From positions 660,501-724,500 of the forward strand of contig CP070233.1 of assembly GCA_017355425.1 (NCBI GenBank): a stretch of DNA of 64,000 nt, given 5' to 3'. The notes beneath the pieces were generated by a model. That model saw nothing but the letters and a program-made list of their open reading frames with translations. It did no database searches and had not been told where the DNA came from. Below are positions 54,411 through 64,000 of the stretch, piece by piece; the stretch's first letter is position 1, and the number at the start of each line of letters is the position of its first letter. A program made the translations under genes and the position numbers. Source of the stretch: Dolichospermum sp. DET69. Its GTDB lineage: Bacteria; Cyanobacteriota; Cyanobacteriia; Cyanobacteriales; Nostocaceae.

Positions 54411-55574
54411 ATGAAAACTTATGACTGGATTGTTATTGGTGCGGGAATTACTGGTGCTGCACTTGCTTATGAACTGACAAAAATCGGGTTTTCTGTGTTG
54501 TTATTAGAACAATACCAAACACCACAAAATGCTACCCGTTATAGTTATGGAGGAATTAGTTTTTGGTCAGCAACAACACCAATGACAAAACAATTATCTG
54601 AAGAAGGTATTACCCGTCACCGTATCCTTTCACAAGAATTAACAGCAGATACTCAATTTCGGGAATTAGATTTATTACTACCTATTCCTATAAATATTGA
54701 TCCAGAAATCATAGCTAAATCTTATCAAGAAGTAGTCATTCCTCCGCGTTTAATTAGTATTCAAGAAGCTTGTGAATTAGAACCCTTATTAAATCCCGAA
54801 GTAATTTCTGGGGCATTAACTGTTAAACATGGTCATGTTCACCCAGAAAAAACTACCCAAGCATATATTCAAGCAATGGTAAATTTAGGAGGAGAAATCC
54901 AATTTGAAGAATTTTTAGAATTAGTAACTACACCCTCTCAAAAATGTACAGGAGTGAAAACAAATACCACTACTTTTAATAGCGATAATGTTGTGATTTG
55001 TACAGGAGGAATTACTCGTAAATTACTTAAATCAATGGATATTGCTGTTAAGATATATTTTTCTCATACAGAAATAATTGAAACCCCACCTCTTGAGATT
55101 AAATTAAATAGCTTAGTATCAGTAGTAAACGGGAAAAGAAATGAACTAGAAGCAGAATCTACTCAAATTGATGAATTATGGAATAACCAAGATTATGAAA
55201 TAGTACCACCTATTTTAGATGCAGGTGTGGTGCAATTTTTAGACGGTAGTTTACGCATAGGTCAAATTAGCCGAGTTTTAACAAATCCGCAAGCGGAAAT
55301 TGACTCAGCAGCGAGTGAAAAATGGTTAAGAGAAAGTATCACGCAAATATTACCAACTTTAGGCAATATACCAGGAAAATGGCATCATTGTATAGCTGCT
55401 TTTACCCATGATAAATTATCCTTAATTGGTGCTATTGGCGAATTTTCAGGATTGCATATATTTTCTGGTTTTAGCAGTCCTTTTATTTTTCTTCCACCTT
55501 TAGCAGTCCGTTTTGCCAAGTTTGTATCTGGTCAAGAAGATGAAATAATTAAACAAATGTCTCCTCAACGTTAG
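54411..55574 (+). CDS. FAD-dependent amine/D-amino-acid oxidase family protein
   Basis: 387 residues, DAO fold. Starts WIVIGAGITGAALAYELTKI, the dinucleotide-binding GxGxxG, then VLLLEQ; substrate-side blocks GALTVKHGHVHPEKTTQAYI and VVICTGGITRKLLKSMDI; C-terminal FAD loop LHIFSGFSSPFIFLPPLAVR. Resembles glycine oxidase and DadA-type enzymes, which deaminate amino acids or amines. Eighteen bases after the amidase gene, suggesting a joint role in breakdown of a nitrogen compound; the substrate is not known. Confidence 0.85.
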   Translation: MKTYDWIVIGAGITGAALAYELTKIGFSVLLLEQYQTPQNATRYSYGGISFWSATTPMTKQLSEEGITRHRILSQELTADTQFRELDLLLPIPINIDPEIIAKSYQEVVIPPRLISIQEACELEPLLNPEVISGALTVKHGHVHPEKTTQAYIQAMVNLGGEIQFEEFLELVTTPSQKCTGVKTNTTTFNSDNVVICTGGITRKLLKSMDIAVKIYFSHTEIIETPPLEIKLNSLVSVVNGKRNELEAESTQIDELWNNQDYEIVPPILDAGVVQFLDGSLRIGQISRVLTNPQAEIDSAASEKWLRESITQILPTLGNIPGKWHHCIAAFTHDKLSLIGAIGEFSGLHIFSGFSSPFIFLPPLAVRFAKFVSGQEDEIIKQMSPQR

Positions 55575-55630
55575 TGTTTTTCCAGTATATAGGGGTTTAA
55601 AAATCAGACGCAGATAAACGCAGATAAAGA

Positions 55631-56335
55631 TTACTTATCTTCTTCTTCTTTTCTTCCTTCGTGTCCTTCGCTTCTATATCCCTCCGGGACGCTCCGCGAA
55701 CGTGGTTCATTCAATCCGTATTTTTCTAAATTTGATTTCATTAATTTAGCAGCTTCTTGCAACAGTTCTTTCTGTTCATTATGAATAACTTCTAAACGAT
55801 GAGAAATTTCTGCTAATCGTTGCTGTTTATGATCATGTAATTGATTGGGAATTTTCCCAATTCCGAAAATACCAACTTTAGTAAATGTTATCCACAGAGA
55901 TTTTAATAATTTTTGTAGTAAAATAAAGGGGATTTTAAAAATTGACCAACTAGCAGTTTCTATTAATTTAACAATTGCCTTAATAATACTCCAAATTATG
56001 GCAATTGTAAATAATAAAATTATCACACCCCTCAAAGGATGATTTATTCCCCATGTGATTGTTTCTAACACTTTGAAAACCCAGGGATATTGTGCTAAAA
56101 AATCATGAACAGAATTATTGATAGTTTTTTGGATTGCCCCTGATGTATTATTACTGATTTTCTCAACAACGTGCCAATTATTTTCTAAATAATCTTTAGT
56201 ATAATCTGTTGTTTGTGTGGCTGTTTGTTGTACAGATTCGGTGAAAGTATTTAGATTTTCATTAATACCATCTTTCACGATTTGCCAACGTTGAATAAAT
56301 GTGTCTGATAAGTGGAAATTTAGCTGCATAAGCAT
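55631..56335 (-). CDS. Cyanobacterial membrane protein of unknown function
   Basis: 234 residues. N-terminal amphipathic/coiled region (TFTESVQQTATQTTDYTKDY), two hydrophobic segments at about 100-140 (GVIILLFTIAIIWSIIKAIV; SWSIFKIPFILLQKLLKSLW) and a basic coiled coil (RLAEISHRLEVIHNEQKELL). The last 25 residues (PRSRSVPEGYRSEGHEGRKE) come from a dispersed repeat (GGACACGAAGG-type, also near 49200) that seems to have replaced the original end. Starts at 56335 or 56329. Confidence 0.7.
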   Translation of the reverse strand: MLMQLNFHLSDTFIQRWQIVKDGINENLNTFTESVQQTATQTTDYTKDYLENNWHVVEKISNNTSGAIQKTINNSVHDFLAQYPWVFKVLETITWGINHPLRGVIILLFTIAIIWSIIKAIVKLIETASWSIFKIPFILLQKLLKSLWITFTKVGIFGIGKIPNQLHDHKQQRLAEISHRLEVIHNEQKELLQEAAKLMKSNLEKYGLNEPRSRSVPEGYRSEGHEGRKEEEDK

Positions 56336-56342
56336 TTAATTC

Positions 56343-56375
56343 AGATCCCCAACTTCTTTAAGAAGTCGGGGATCT
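56343..56375. terminator. AGATCCCC hairpin between the membrane protein gene and ilvD
   Basis: AGATCCCCAACTTCTT against AAGAAGTCGGGGATCT with one mismatch and almost no loop, 13 bp after the ilvD stop (ilvD reads leftward). Suits an ilvD terminator; belongs to the same repeat family as 30358-30422. Confidence 0.6.
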
Positions 56376-56388
56376 AATTGTGAACTAA

Positions 56389-58077
56389 TTAAGCGAATAG
56401 GTTTAAATCAGTGACCGCACCAACACTACTAGATGATACAAGTTTAGCAAATTTTGCTAGTACACCCTTAGTATATCGCGGTGGAAGTGGTTGCCAATTG
56501 GCACGACGACGGGCTAATTCTGCATCAGATACGTTAACTTGTAACAAACGAGCATTAGCATCAATTGTAATGCTATCACCTTCTTCTATCAAAGCGATGT
56601 TACCACCTACGGCTGCTTCTGGGGCTACGTGACCGACTACCATACCATAAGTACCACCGGAAAAGCGTCCGTCGGTAATTAGTCCTACGGAGTCACCTAA
56701 ACCAGCACCGATAATTGCTGAGGTGGGGGCCAGCATTTCCCGCATACCTGGTCCGCCTTTGGGTCCTTCGTTGCGGATGATAATAACATCACCGGCAATG
56801 ATTTTTTTGGCGAGAATTGCCTCTAAACAGGATTCTTCAGATTCAAATACCCTAGCAGGTCCAGTAATGACGGGCTTTTTAACTCCGGTAATTTTGGCTA
56901 CTGCCCCTTCTATAGCCAGGTTGCCTTTGAGAATGGCTAGGTGTCCTTGGGCATACATGGGGTTATTCCACGGACGAATTACGTCTTGGTCTGCCCGTGG
57001 TTCTGCGGGGATATCTGCCAAGACTTCGGCGACGGTTTGACCGGAAATGGTGAGACAATCACCATGAATTAAGTCATGTGCTAATAGCATTTTCATGACT
57101 TGGGGAATGCCTCCAGCTTTGTGTAAGTCTGTGGCCACATATTTACCACTGGGTTTCAAATCACACAATACGGGAACACGACCGCGAATGGTTTCAAAGT
57201 CGTCTAAGGTTAGTTCTACACCTGCTGCACGGGCAATGGCGAGAAAATGTAATACTGCATTGGTAGAACCACCTACCGCCATAATTACGGAAATGGCGTT
57301 TTCTATGGATTTGCGGGTGATGATTTGTCGAGGTAATATCTGCTTGCGAATGGCTTCGACGAGAACAACGGCTGATTTTTCTGTGCTGTCGGCTTTTTCT
57401 CCGTCTTCTGCGGCCATGGTGGAGGAGTAGGGTAAACTCATGCCCATGGCTTCAAATGCTGAAGACATTGTATTAGCGGTGAACATTCCTCCACAAGAAC
57501 CTGCACCAGGACAAGCAAGACGTTCAACTGCTAAAAGTTCGGCTTCGTCAATTTTGCCGGCACTGTATTGGCCAACGGCTTCAAAGGAACTAACTACGGT
57601 CAAATCCTCACCTTTATAGTGTCCGGGTTTGATTGTACCACCGTAAACAAAGATAGCAGGGATATTCATCCGCGCCATGGCTAACATTGCCCCTGGCATA
57701 TTTTTATCACAACCACCAATGGCCAATACACCGTCCAAACTTTGCCCTGTACAGACAGTTTCAATGGAATCAGCAATAACTTCCCGTGAGACTAGGGAAT
57801 ATTTCATCCCTTCTGTTCCCATGGAAATTCCGTCACTTATGGTGATTGTCCCGAAAGTTTGGGGCATTGCACCAGCAGTTTTCACAGCGGTTTCTGCCCT
57901 TTGTGCTAGTTCATTAATCCCCATGTTGCAGGGGGTAATGGTGCTGTAAGCATTGGCAATACCGACTATAGCTTTATCAAAATCTCCATCTTGAAAGCCT
58001 ACAGCCCGCAACATGGCGCGATTAGGCGATCGCTGCACCCCTTGTGTGATAACTTTACTCTTAAGATTGTCCGACAT
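56389..58077 (-). CDS. ilvD: Dihydroxy-acid dehydratase
   Basis: 562 residues, complete. Iron-sulfur cysteines in [27 protein letters not shown] and [17 protein letters not shown]-terminal [20 protein letters not shown] and [20 protein letters not shown]. It converts dihydroxy acids to the keto acid precursors of valine, leucine and isoleucine. A HIP1 site (GGCGATCGC) lies near its start. Confidence 0.96.
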   Translation of the reverse strand: MSDNLKSKVITQGVQRSPNRAMLRAVGFQDGDFDKAIVGIANAYSTITPCNMGINELAQRAETAVKTAGAMPQTFGTITISDGISMGTEGMKYSLVSREVIADSIETVCTGQSLDGVLAIGGCDKNMPGAMLAMARMNIPAIFVYGGTIKPGHYKGEDLTVVSSFEAVGQYSAGKIDEAELLAVERLACPGAGSCGGMFTANTMSSAFEAMGMSLPYSSTMAAEDGEKADSTEKSAVVLVEAIRKQILPRQIITRKSIENAISVIMAVGGSTNAVLHFLAIARAAGVELTLDDFETIRGRVPVLCDLKPSGKYVATDLHKAGGIPQVMKMLLAHDLIHGDCLTISGQTVAEVLADIPAEPRADQDVIRPWNNPMYAQGHLAILKGNLAIEGAVAKITGVKKPVITGPARVFESEESCLEAILAKKIIAGDVIIIRNEGPKGGPGMREMLAPTSAIIGAGLGDSVGLITDGRFSGGTYGMVVGHVAPEAAVGGNIALIEEGDSITIDANARLLQVNVSDAELARRRANWQPLPPRYTKGVLAKFAKLVSSSSVGAVTDLNLFA

Positions 58078-58129
58078 TTATTTTTTTTCCTTCTATACCA
58101 TTCATTATTATTCAGTAGTTAGTCACCTA

Positions 58130-58900
58130 TTAGAAAGGCAAAAACTGTAATAAGACTGAACCTATACTATTGACGAAATCAAAAACGCTGGGTTTGCCCG
58201 CATTCAATGTTTCTGTGTAAGATGTTTTTAATTCTGTAATAAAAGCTTTTGCTGTTGTCAGTCCTTCCGCATTTTTTTCTTTTTCAAATAGTTCTATTGC
58301 CTTCTGGCCATCTTCTAAGGCGTTTTTTCGATCTAAACTTTGATAATTAGCGACACCACGGGCTAAATATGCTCCTGCATAGTCTGGTTTAAGTGCGATC
58401 GCTTGGCTAAAATAATCAATAGCTGGTTTAAGATTCCCCTTTTCTGCGGCTGCTACACCCCAGGCATAAAAATCCTCTGATTTAGCAATTTGCGAAGGTA
58501 TACCCACCGCACCTTGAAAATTTGTGCCGGTAATGTTAGCACCTTTCAATTCAGCATTCATTAAAAAGGTATTTCTTAAATCAGCACCGCTTAAATTTGC
58601 ACCACTGAGTTTAGCTTCACTTAAATTTACACCAAATAAACTTGCACCACTTAAATTTGCCCCCCGCAAATCCGCACCAGCCAAATTTGCCCGACTCAAA
58701 TTTGCACCAACAAGGTTAGCACCGCTTAAATTTGCCCCAGATAAGTCAGACATTACTAATCCAGCATTAGTAAGAACACATTTTTGACATTGTTTCGTTG
58801 CTAATAACTGTCTAATATCTTCGTAATTTGCAGCTTGGACTGTACTTGATAAGCCAACTGTGAGTAAAAATACAGATGTCGCCAGAATTTTACTGTTCAT
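58130..58900 (-). CDS. Secreted pentapeptide-repeat protein with TPR
   Basis: 256 residues. Signal peptide ILATSVFLLTVGLSSTVQAA, then CQKCVLTNAGLVMSDLSGAN starting about 15 pentapeptide repeats of the A(D/N)LXX type (about 45-125), a right-handed quadrilateral helix, and TPR helices (AAEKGNLKPAIDYFSQAIAL, about 150-215). The pair CQKC could be disulfide-bonded or metal-binding. Such proteins are common in cyanobacteria and usually lack a known function. About 50 bp downstream of the ilvD start. Confidence 0.85.
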   Translation of the reverse strand: MNSKILATSVFLLTVGLSSTVQAANYEDIRQLLATKQCQKCVLTNAGLVMSDLSGANLSGANLVGANLSRANLAGADLRGANLSGASLFGVNLSEAKLSGANLSGADLRNTFLMNAELKGANITGTNFQGAVGIPSQIAKSEDFYAWGVAAAEKGNLKPAIDYFSQAIALKPDYAGAYLARGVANYQSLDRKNALEDGQKAIELFEKEKNAEGLTTAKAFITELKTSYTETLNAGKPSVFDFVNSIGSVLLQFLPF

Positions 58901-58986
58901 AATTTATTTTTTTATTAACTCAAGTTTCTGGTTTAGTTGTTAGTCAGTTGTCATTAGTCATTAGTAAAGATTATTTCCCCTGTCCT

Positions 58987-59307
58987 TCACTCAGCCAAGT
59001 TTAAACCAATAATACCGATAATTATAAAACACATAGAAATAATTTTTACGAGCGTCAAAGACTCATGAAACCAAATCACACTAATAGCAGCAATTATAAG
59101 AGTACCCAAACCTGCCCAAATAGAATAAACTATACTCACGGGAATTGTTCTGAGGGAAAGAGTTAAAAATGTTAAGCAAAGTCCGTAAAATATAAAAATG
59201 AAAATTGAGGGGATAATCTTGGTGAATTCTTCTGACAGTTTCATACAAGTTGTCCCAGAAACCTCAAAAACAATTGCTGCTATCAGATAAAGCCAACTAA
59301 TTAACAT
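58987..59307 (-). CDS. Small multidrug resistance (SMR/EmrE-type) transporter
   Basis: 106 residues, four membrane helices: helix 1 has the essential Glu in LIAAIVFEVSGTTCMKLSE, helix 3 has VSIVYSIWAGLGTLIIAAIS (YxxWxG motif) and helix 4 SMCFIIIGIIGLNLAE. SMR dimers export cationic compounds in exchange for protons; some relatives move guanidinium or spermidine. Length and motifs are typical. Confidence 0.9.
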   Translation of the reverse strand: MLISWLYLIAAIVFEVSGTTCMKLSEEFTKIIPSIFIFIFYGLCLTFLTLSLRTIPVSIVYSIWAGLGTLIIAAISVIWFHESLTLVKIISMCFIIIGIIGLNLAE

Positions 59308-59519
59308 AGCTGTTATAGCACTCCTATTTGATTGGGATATTTACTGAGGAATTTTGTCCAGAATTAAATTCTGAATTTTTTGGGATACAAAGTATCAATA
59401 TGTAAACTTTAATGGCAAAAATATCTATTAACTAAAGTGATTATTTCAGAAATTTTAAAAAATTGCTGTTTTCTCCGCTACTTGATAAAATCACATTGCT
59501 AGTGATATAACTTTGACAA

Positions 59520-60266
59520 ATGTTCAAAATTTTGACTCATTTCCGAAATTTAGCAATTATCAGTTTTGCCTGCCTGATATTAGGCTGGTCACTTCCTGTC
59601 CAAGCTGATACTAAACTTAATCCCCAACTAGAACAACAAGTTTTAGAAATTATCCGCAAAAATCCAGAAATCATTATTGAAGCTGTGGAAGCATACCAGC
59701 AGAAACAGCAACAAAAATTACAACAATCACGACAAGGATTTATCAATGATTTTCAAGCAAATCCTCAAGCTGTAATTGGTGATTCTCCTACAACTGGTGC
59801 AACCAAATCAAAAACTGTATTGATAGAATTCTCGGATTTTGAATGTCCTTATTGTGCCGAATCACAAAAAACAATAAAAGATTTATTGGCAAAATATCCG
59901 AATAAATTCACCTTGGTTTATAAACATTTTCCCCTTTATCAAATTCATGACCAAGCATTACCCGCAGCAACGGCAGCTTGGGCAGCATATCAGCAAGGTA
60001 AGTTTTGGGAATATCATGATGCTTTATTTACCAATCAAAAACAATTGGGTGAGACTTTATATTTAGATACAGCTAAAAAGCTCAATTTAAATCTCACAAA
60101 ATTTAATAGTGACCGCAAATTAGCTAATAATCCTATCCAAAAAGATCTATTATTAGCACAAAAGTTAGGACTGGGTGGCACACCTTCTTTTATTATGACC
60201 AGTCAGAATTTTGCTGGCCCTGTGAAGCTAACAGAAGTGGAAGCAATATTGCAAGGTAAACAATAG
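59520..60266 (+). CDS. Secreted DsbA-family thioredoxin-fold oxidoreductase
   Basis: 248 residues. Signal peptide LAIISFACLILGWSLPVQAD, a Gln-rich helix (EAYQQKQQQKLQQSRQGF), then the thioredoxin fold with CPYC in FSDFECPYCAESQKTIKDLL and cis-Pro region LGGTPSFIMTSQNF. Likely forms or rearranges disulfide bonds in the periplasm or lumen. The stop codon TAG is also the first base triplet of a MITE terminal repeat (60264). Confidence 0.88.
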   Translation: MFKILTHFRNLAIISFACLILGWSLPVQADTKLNPQLEQQVLEIIRKNPEIIIEAVEAYQQKQQQKLQQSRQGFINDFQANPQAVIGDSPTTGATKSKTVLIEFSDFECPYCAESQKTIKDLLAKYPNKFTLVYKHFPLYQIHDQALPAATAAWAAYQQGKFWEYHDALFTNQKQLGETLYLDTAKKLNLNLTKFNSDRKLANNPIQKDLLLAQKLGLGGTPSFIMTSQNFAGPVKLTEVEAILQGKQ

Positions 60267-60364
60267 ACATCTGGTATAAATTAAATATACGTGACCTAAA
60301 ACCCTTGTAGAAACGTTCCATGAGTAGGGATTCTCGGCTCTACATTTATTCCTGGAGATGTCTA
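60264..60364. mobile_element. TAGACATCT MITE at the 3' end of the DsbA-like gene
   Basis: TAGACATCTGG and inverted CCTGGAGATGTCTA end a 101-bp non-coding unit. The left half matches 19141-19195. It abuts the gene so closely that its first three bases serve as the stop codon. The remaining gap to 60662 shows no gene. Confidence 0.7.
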
Positions 60365-60662
60365 ATAATATTTGATGGCTAGGCAATGCTTTATACCAAT
60401 TGGATGATTATTGCCAACAAATCTGCATCTTTAGCTAGAGGTGGCACGGACTGATTAAATGTTCTAATTGCAATAAGTGTAAGGAGTAGTCTTATGAGAG
60501 GTGATGAGTATAACTTTTCACTTCTCAATTCCTATTTTTATAAATTATCAGTTTATTTACAATAACCCTTTACATTTAATAGCCAGAAATATTACAACAG
60601 ATAATAGGTAGTTGTCCAAAGAGATCACTACTGCAATAATTCTCCAAAAAACGAGGTCATGA

Positions 60663-61358
60663 ATGCGTTATCTGGGATTTTTGGTATTATTACCTATTAC
60701 GCTGGCAACTAGTTTTTCTGGTCAATTACCAAAACTTCCAGAATCTACTGTTCCACTTATTGCTAATAAAAATAATCAAACTTCATTAGCACAAAAAAGT
60801 TATCTCTCTACCTTGGAAAAACAAGTAATTGTTGAAACTAACAAAGTCAGAACAAATCCTCAATCATATTTGCCCATTTTAGAAAATTACAGAAAGCGGT
60901 TTCAGGGGAATCGAGTCAAAATTTCCGATAATACCTATTTAATCACCCAAGAAGGGGCAAAACCTGTTAATGAAGCGATCGCTTTTTTAAAATCCGTCCG
61001 TCCCGTCGGTGCATTACGTGCCTCTAAAGGATTGTCTTTAGGTGCGAGAGATCATGTTAAAGACCAAGGACCAAAGGGGGCAACAGGCCATGATGGTAGT
61101 GATGGTAGCAGACCTGACACCCGTATCAGTCGTTATGGTAAATGGCAAACTACCGCAGGAGAAAACATCAGTTATGGACCAAATACAGCCCAAGATATTG
61201 TCATGCAATTAATTATTGATGATGGTGTCCCCAACCGTGGACATCGGACAAATATCTTTAACCGTTCTTTTCAGGTAACCGGTGTTGCTTACGGTTCTCA
61301 CAAATCCTACAGAACTATCTGTGTGATTACTTACGCTGGCGGTTATATCGAAAAATAG
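60663..61358 (+). CDS. Secreted CAP-domain (SCP-like) protein
   Basis: 231 residues with signal peptide ([20 protein letters not shown]). CAP domain blocks: [50 protein letters not shown] and [15 protein letters not shown] with the conserved His and Glu residues. Function of bacterial CAP proteins is generally unknown; several bind lipids or act at the cell surface. A GAGG ribosome-binding site precedes the start. Confidence 0.88.
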   Translation: MRYLGFLVLLPITLATSFSGQLPKLPESTVPLIANKNNQTSLAQKSYLSTLEKQVIVETNKVRTNPQSYLPILENYRKRFQGNRVKISDNTYLITQEGAKPVNEAIAFLKSVRPVGALRASKGLSLGARDHVKDQGPKGATGHDGSDGSRPDTRISRYGKWQTTAGENISYGPNTAQDIVMQLIIDDGVPNRGHRTNIFNRSFQVTGVAYGSHKSYRTICVITYAGGYIEK

Positions 61359-61384
61359 AACTTACAGGATTAAAATAGAGATTT

Positions 61385-62227
61385 ATGAGCTATCGCATAT
61401 CTGGATCTGTACCACTTAATTTCTACATCCAAGGTCAAGGATTTCCCATTCTTGGTTTACATGGTCATCCTGGTTCTGGACATAGCCTCTCTATTTTTAC
61501 CAATCATTTATCAAAATCCTATCAAACCATTGCCCCAGATTTACGCGGATATGGCAAAAGTCGGTTTCAGAGCAAATTTGAGATGCAAGACCATTTAGAC
61601 GACTTAGAAGCTCTATTAGACCAATTAAAAATAGAGAAATGTTTAGTATTGGGATGGTCGCTAGGAGGCATTTTAGCCATGGAACTGGCAATGCGTCTAC
61701 CGCAACGAATCACAGGACTGATTCTAGTAGCTACAGCCGCTAGACCTTGGGGTAATCATCCCCGTATTTCTTGGCAAGATAATATTTATACAGGCATTGC
61801 TGGTATATTGAACTATATAAAACCCGGTTGGCAATGGAATATTGATACTTTCGGCAAGCGATCGCTCTTTCGGTACTTAATTCAACAACACACAGCCACA
61901 GCCTACAGTTACATAGCTAGGGATGCCTTACCGGCCTACTTACAAACATCCTCAGCAGCTACTAACGCTCTCTACAGTGCCATTAGAGCAGGTTATAACC
62001 GCACCCCCGACCTTGGGCAAATCCAATGTCCTAGCTTAGTGCTTGCTGGTGAACAAGACCGTCACATTACCGCTGATGCCAGTCAAGAAACAGCCCGACA
62101 CCTACAAAACTCTCAATGGCAATGTTACCCCAATACTGCCCACCTCTTTCCTTGGGAAATACCCCAACAATTATTAGAAGATATTGACATTTGGTTAGCA
62201 ACTAACCCTCAAGTAATAAAAGTTTAA
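61385..62227 (+). CDS. Alpha/beta hydrolase
   Basis: 280 residues. GLHGHPGSGHSLSIF forms the oxyanion region, the nucleophile Ser is in LVLGWSLGGILAMELAM (near 95), acid in LVLAGEQDRHITAD and His in CYPNTAHLFPWEIPQQ, a complete triad. Short cap region. Substrate not predictable. It follows the CAP gene by 26 bp, probably one transcript. Confidence 0.88.
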   Translation: MSYRISGSVPLNFYIQGQGFPILGLHGHPGSGHSLSIFTNHLSKSYQTIAPDLRGYGKSRFQSKFEMQDHLDDLEALLDQLKIEKCLVLGWSLGGILAMELAMRLPQRITGLILVATAARPWGNHPRISWQDNIYTGIAGILNYIKPGWQWNIDTFGKRSLFRYLIQQHTATAYSYIARDALPAYLQTSSAATNALYSAIRAGYNRTPDLGQIQCPSLVLAGEQDRHITADASQETARHLQNSQWQCYPNTAHLFPWEIPQQLLEDIDIWLATNPQVIKV

Positions 62228-62337
62228 ATAAGTACAACCATTAAAAATATCTGAAAAGCCTGTAAATTCTAAATTCTTAACTCGTTCCCAGGATTAGCCC
62301 AGGAACGATAACAGCCTATGAAATTGCTAAAATTAGA

Positions 62338-62640
62338 TTAAATTTGACCGCTAAAGACAGGCTTTACTTTACGGTCAATCCATTCCCCCAAATCTTCAGC
62401 AATTGTTAGAACACTAGGCTTACAGCGTTTGATATTCACTATAATTCCCTGCGCTCCTTCAATTTCCAAATCTTCTATATAGCCATTGCTGGCTTTATTT
62501 GCTGCCTCAGAACTTAAAAATGGACCAAAGTAGTATGTACAGCTAGGATTTTGTGTAACAATTTCTACCCACCAAGCCAGGCCAAGTCCATTGAATGTAT
62601 TAATCAACCTCTCTTGGAAGTTATGCCAAATCGTTTTCAT
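62338..62640 (-). CDS. DUF1816 family protein
   Basis: 100 residues: LGLAWWVEIVTQNPSCTYYF, GPFLSSEAANKASNGYIEDL and GIIVNIKRCKPSVLTIAED, the DUF1816 fold found in cyanobacteria (sometimes linked to phycobilisome linker-like CpcD proteins). Function unknown. Soluble, no partner adjacent. Confidence 0.82.
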   Translation of the reverse strand: MKTIWHNFQERLINTFNGLGLAWWVEIVTQNPSCTYYFGPFLSSEAANKASNGYIEDLEIEGAQGIIVNIKRCKPSVLTIAEDLGEWIDRKVKPVFSGQI

Positions 62641-62761
62641 GGTTTTCGCCGATTTATAAACGTGTGACTAAGTGCGTGAGAATAGCTTAATTTCTTGTCT
62701 TTTGCACTTGTTTATAGTTACTGATTTCGGGGACAAATAATCCACAAAATCAGTTTTTGTA

Positions 62762-64000
62762 CTATTGTTTTTTCAAAGCACTTGTCTGTAGTTTATCAAG
62801 ATACAGTGTATTCTGCGATTTTTGACGATAAATTTCGTAAAGTGCCATACCAGTTGCCACAGAAGCATTGAGGCTAGGAGTCTTACCCTGTAAAGGAATA
62901 GATACCAAAACATCACAAGAACGTTGTGTCAACATCCCCAGACCTTCGCCTTCACCACCCACTACTAAAACCACAGGTCCGCTAAACTTAACGTTTTGTA
63001 AGGGTTCGCTACCTGTAACCGCAGTTCCGTAAATCCAAAAACCTTCTTCTTTTAACTGTTCTAAAGCGCGACCAATATTGACAACTCTAGAGACAGGGAA
63101 GGTTTCTAATGCACCTGCTGCCACTTTCACCACTGTGGAAGTAATTCCCGCTGCTCTTCTTTGAGGAATCACCAAACCGTGAGCGCCAATAGCTTCCGCC
63201 GTGCGAATAATTGCCCCTAAATTATGGGGATCAGTAATACCATCAGCAACTACAATTACAGGATCAGTAACAGATTTAGCCTGAGTAATTAGATCTTCTA
63301 ATTCAATATAAGAATAAGGAGCAATTTGAGCCGCTATCCCTTGGTGATTAGCCCGACCAGTAATTTGGTCTAATCGCATGGGTTCAACTTCATCAATCAC
63401 TGCGCCATTATCTTTGGCTTGCAAAATTAAATGATGAAATCTGGGATCATAACGAAGACGGGTAGTAATCCAAAGACGGTTGATACTCCGTTCATTTTCC
63501 AACGCTGTCAAAACTGGATGACGACCGTAGATCAGATCAGTCTCTTCTGTGGATGTAATTTCTGGAAGTTGCAGAGGAGATTGGTAAGAGGGACGGTATC
63601 TAGCAGCAGTGAAGGAATTGGAATTATCTTGAGTTGCTAATGTCATGTCTGAGGATTGTTCAGAAGCGTAGCGAGATGAGCGTGGTTTCACAGAAAAAGA
63701 TTTACCTTCAGTTGCTAATATAATGTCTGAGGATTTCTCAGCAGCGTAGCGAGGTGAGCGTGGTTTCACAGAAAAAGATTTACTTTCTCTATCTACTCTA
63801 ATTTGTGGGGATTGTTCAGAAGAGTAGCGAGATGACCGGGGTTTAGCAGAATAGGATTTACTTTCTCTGTCTGGTCTAATTTCTGGTGGAGATTGTTCAG
63901 AACCGTAGCGAGATGACCGGGGTTTAGCAGAATAGGATTTACTTTCTCTGTCTGGTCTAATTTCTGGTGGAGATTGTTCAGAACCGTAGCGAGATGACCG
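62762..64000 (-). CDS. rlmB: 23S rRNA (guanosine-2'-O-)-methyltransferase RlmB, 5' end outside window
   Basis: SpoU/TrmH enzyme: substrate-binding domain [20 protein letters not shown], then SPOUT motifs [20 protein letters not shown] (motif 1), [20 protein letters not shown] (motif 2) and [20 protein letters not shown] (motif 3). An internal ATG at 63769 exists, but the frame stays open past it to base 64000, so the true N-terminus lies to the right of the window. The visible 5' part is a long basic, low-complexity extension of repeated [20 protein letters not shown] units. Methylates G2251-type position in 23S rRNA. Confidence 0.92.
   Translation of the reverse strand, partial: RSSRYGSEQSPPEIRPDRESKSYSAKPRSSRYGSEQSPPEIRPDRESKSYSAKPRSSRYSSEQSPQIRVDRESKSFSVKPRSPRYAAEKSSDIILATEGKSFSVKPRSSRYASEQSSDMTLATQDNSNSFTAARYRPSYQSPLQLPEITSTEETDLIYGRHPVLTALENERSINRLWITTRLRYDPRFHHLILQAKDNGAVIDEVEPMRLDQITGRANHQGIAAQIAPYSYIELEDLITQAKSVTDPVIVVADGITDPHNLGAIIRTAEAIGAHGLVIPQRRAAGITSTVVKVAAGALETFPVSRVVNIGRALEQLKEEGFWIYGTAVTGSEPLQNVKFSGPVVLVVGGEGEGLGMLTQRSCDVLVSIPLQGKTPSLNASVATGMALYEIYRQKSQNTLYLDKLQTSALKKQ
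63653..64000 (-). repeat. 78/81-bp in-frame tandem repeats encoding the RlmB N-terminal extension
   Basis: The motif (GA)GATGACCGG or its variant GATGAGCGTGG recurs at 63675, 63753, 63831, 63912 and 63993: spacings 78, 78, 81 and 81. Each unit encodes 26-27 residues ([12 protein letters not shown], then [15 protein letters not shown]). The two right-hand units are identical as far as seen, those nearer the enzyme more divergent. The array continues past the window edge. Confidence 0.9.

Overview
The window is a chromosomal segment from a filamentous, heterocyst-forming cyanobacterium (Nostocales, most like Anabaena/Dolichospermum/Aphanizomenon). Evidence: low G+C; HIP1 octamers (GCGATCGC) scattered through genes; pcyA for phycobilin synthesis; a CyanoP/PsbP protein; a DUF1816 protein; a Mo-dependent nitrogenase-type accessory protein; and a devB-devC-devA exporter preceded by a textbook NtcA-activated promoter. 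Short tandem heptamers and MITEs fill many intergenic gaps. No rRNA, tRNA or CRISPR array was recognised.

Layout. 1-4.3 kb: cdsA (cut by the window edge), cbiT, a Ser/Thr kinase, tatA, an Uma2 protein and two small unknowns. 4.6-8.6 kb: a hicB remnant beside an IS605-type element carrying an OMEGA nuclease gene, iscB, which is broken by one in-frame UGA and by a 2.2-kb group II intron. 9-13.2 kb: purL-purF. 13.2-15.5 kb: a toxin-antitoxin patch (hicAB with a 156-bp tandem array made from the hicB tail, a vapC remnant, and a vapBC pair whose toxin is fused to foreign sequence). 15.6-20.2 kb: aldolase-family gene, mnmA, psbP-like, maf, pcyA. 20.2-24.8 kb: two MITEs, the NtcA promoter and devBCA. 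25.8-28.5 kb: a HAD phosphatase gene split by an apparently intact tnpA-tnpB element. 29-35.5 kb: metabolic and housekeeping genes including rsmG and ribF. 35.6-38.8 kb: moxR and a two-gene unit, an OLD/SMC-like ATPase overlapping a PD-(D/E)XK-like protein (candidate defence system). 39-43.7 kb: pepP and a membrane-anchored subtilase. 43.7-47.3 kb: a second OMEGA element, isrB-type, frameshifted, with another copy of the same group II intron between its start codon and its likely guide-RNA region. 47.7-64 kb: DUF29, M28 peptidase, dnaK-dnaJ, an AtzG/AtzE-like amidase pair, an FAD oxidase, ilvD, pentapeptide/TPR protein, SMR transporter, DsbA-like, CAP, alpha/beta hydrolase, DUF1816, and rlmB with an N-terminal repeat extension running off the right edge.

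The most striking theme is that three RNA-guided nuclease lineages of IS200/IS605 elements (IscB, IsrB, TnpB) lie within 43 kb, and that both group II intron copies sit inside the IscB/IsrB loci at places where splicing would repair the nuclease gene (restoring the IscB C-terminus; rejoining a Shine-Dalgarno sequence to the IsrB start codon). The iscB and tnpB elements also appear to share terminal sequences, so the single TnpA present may serve both.
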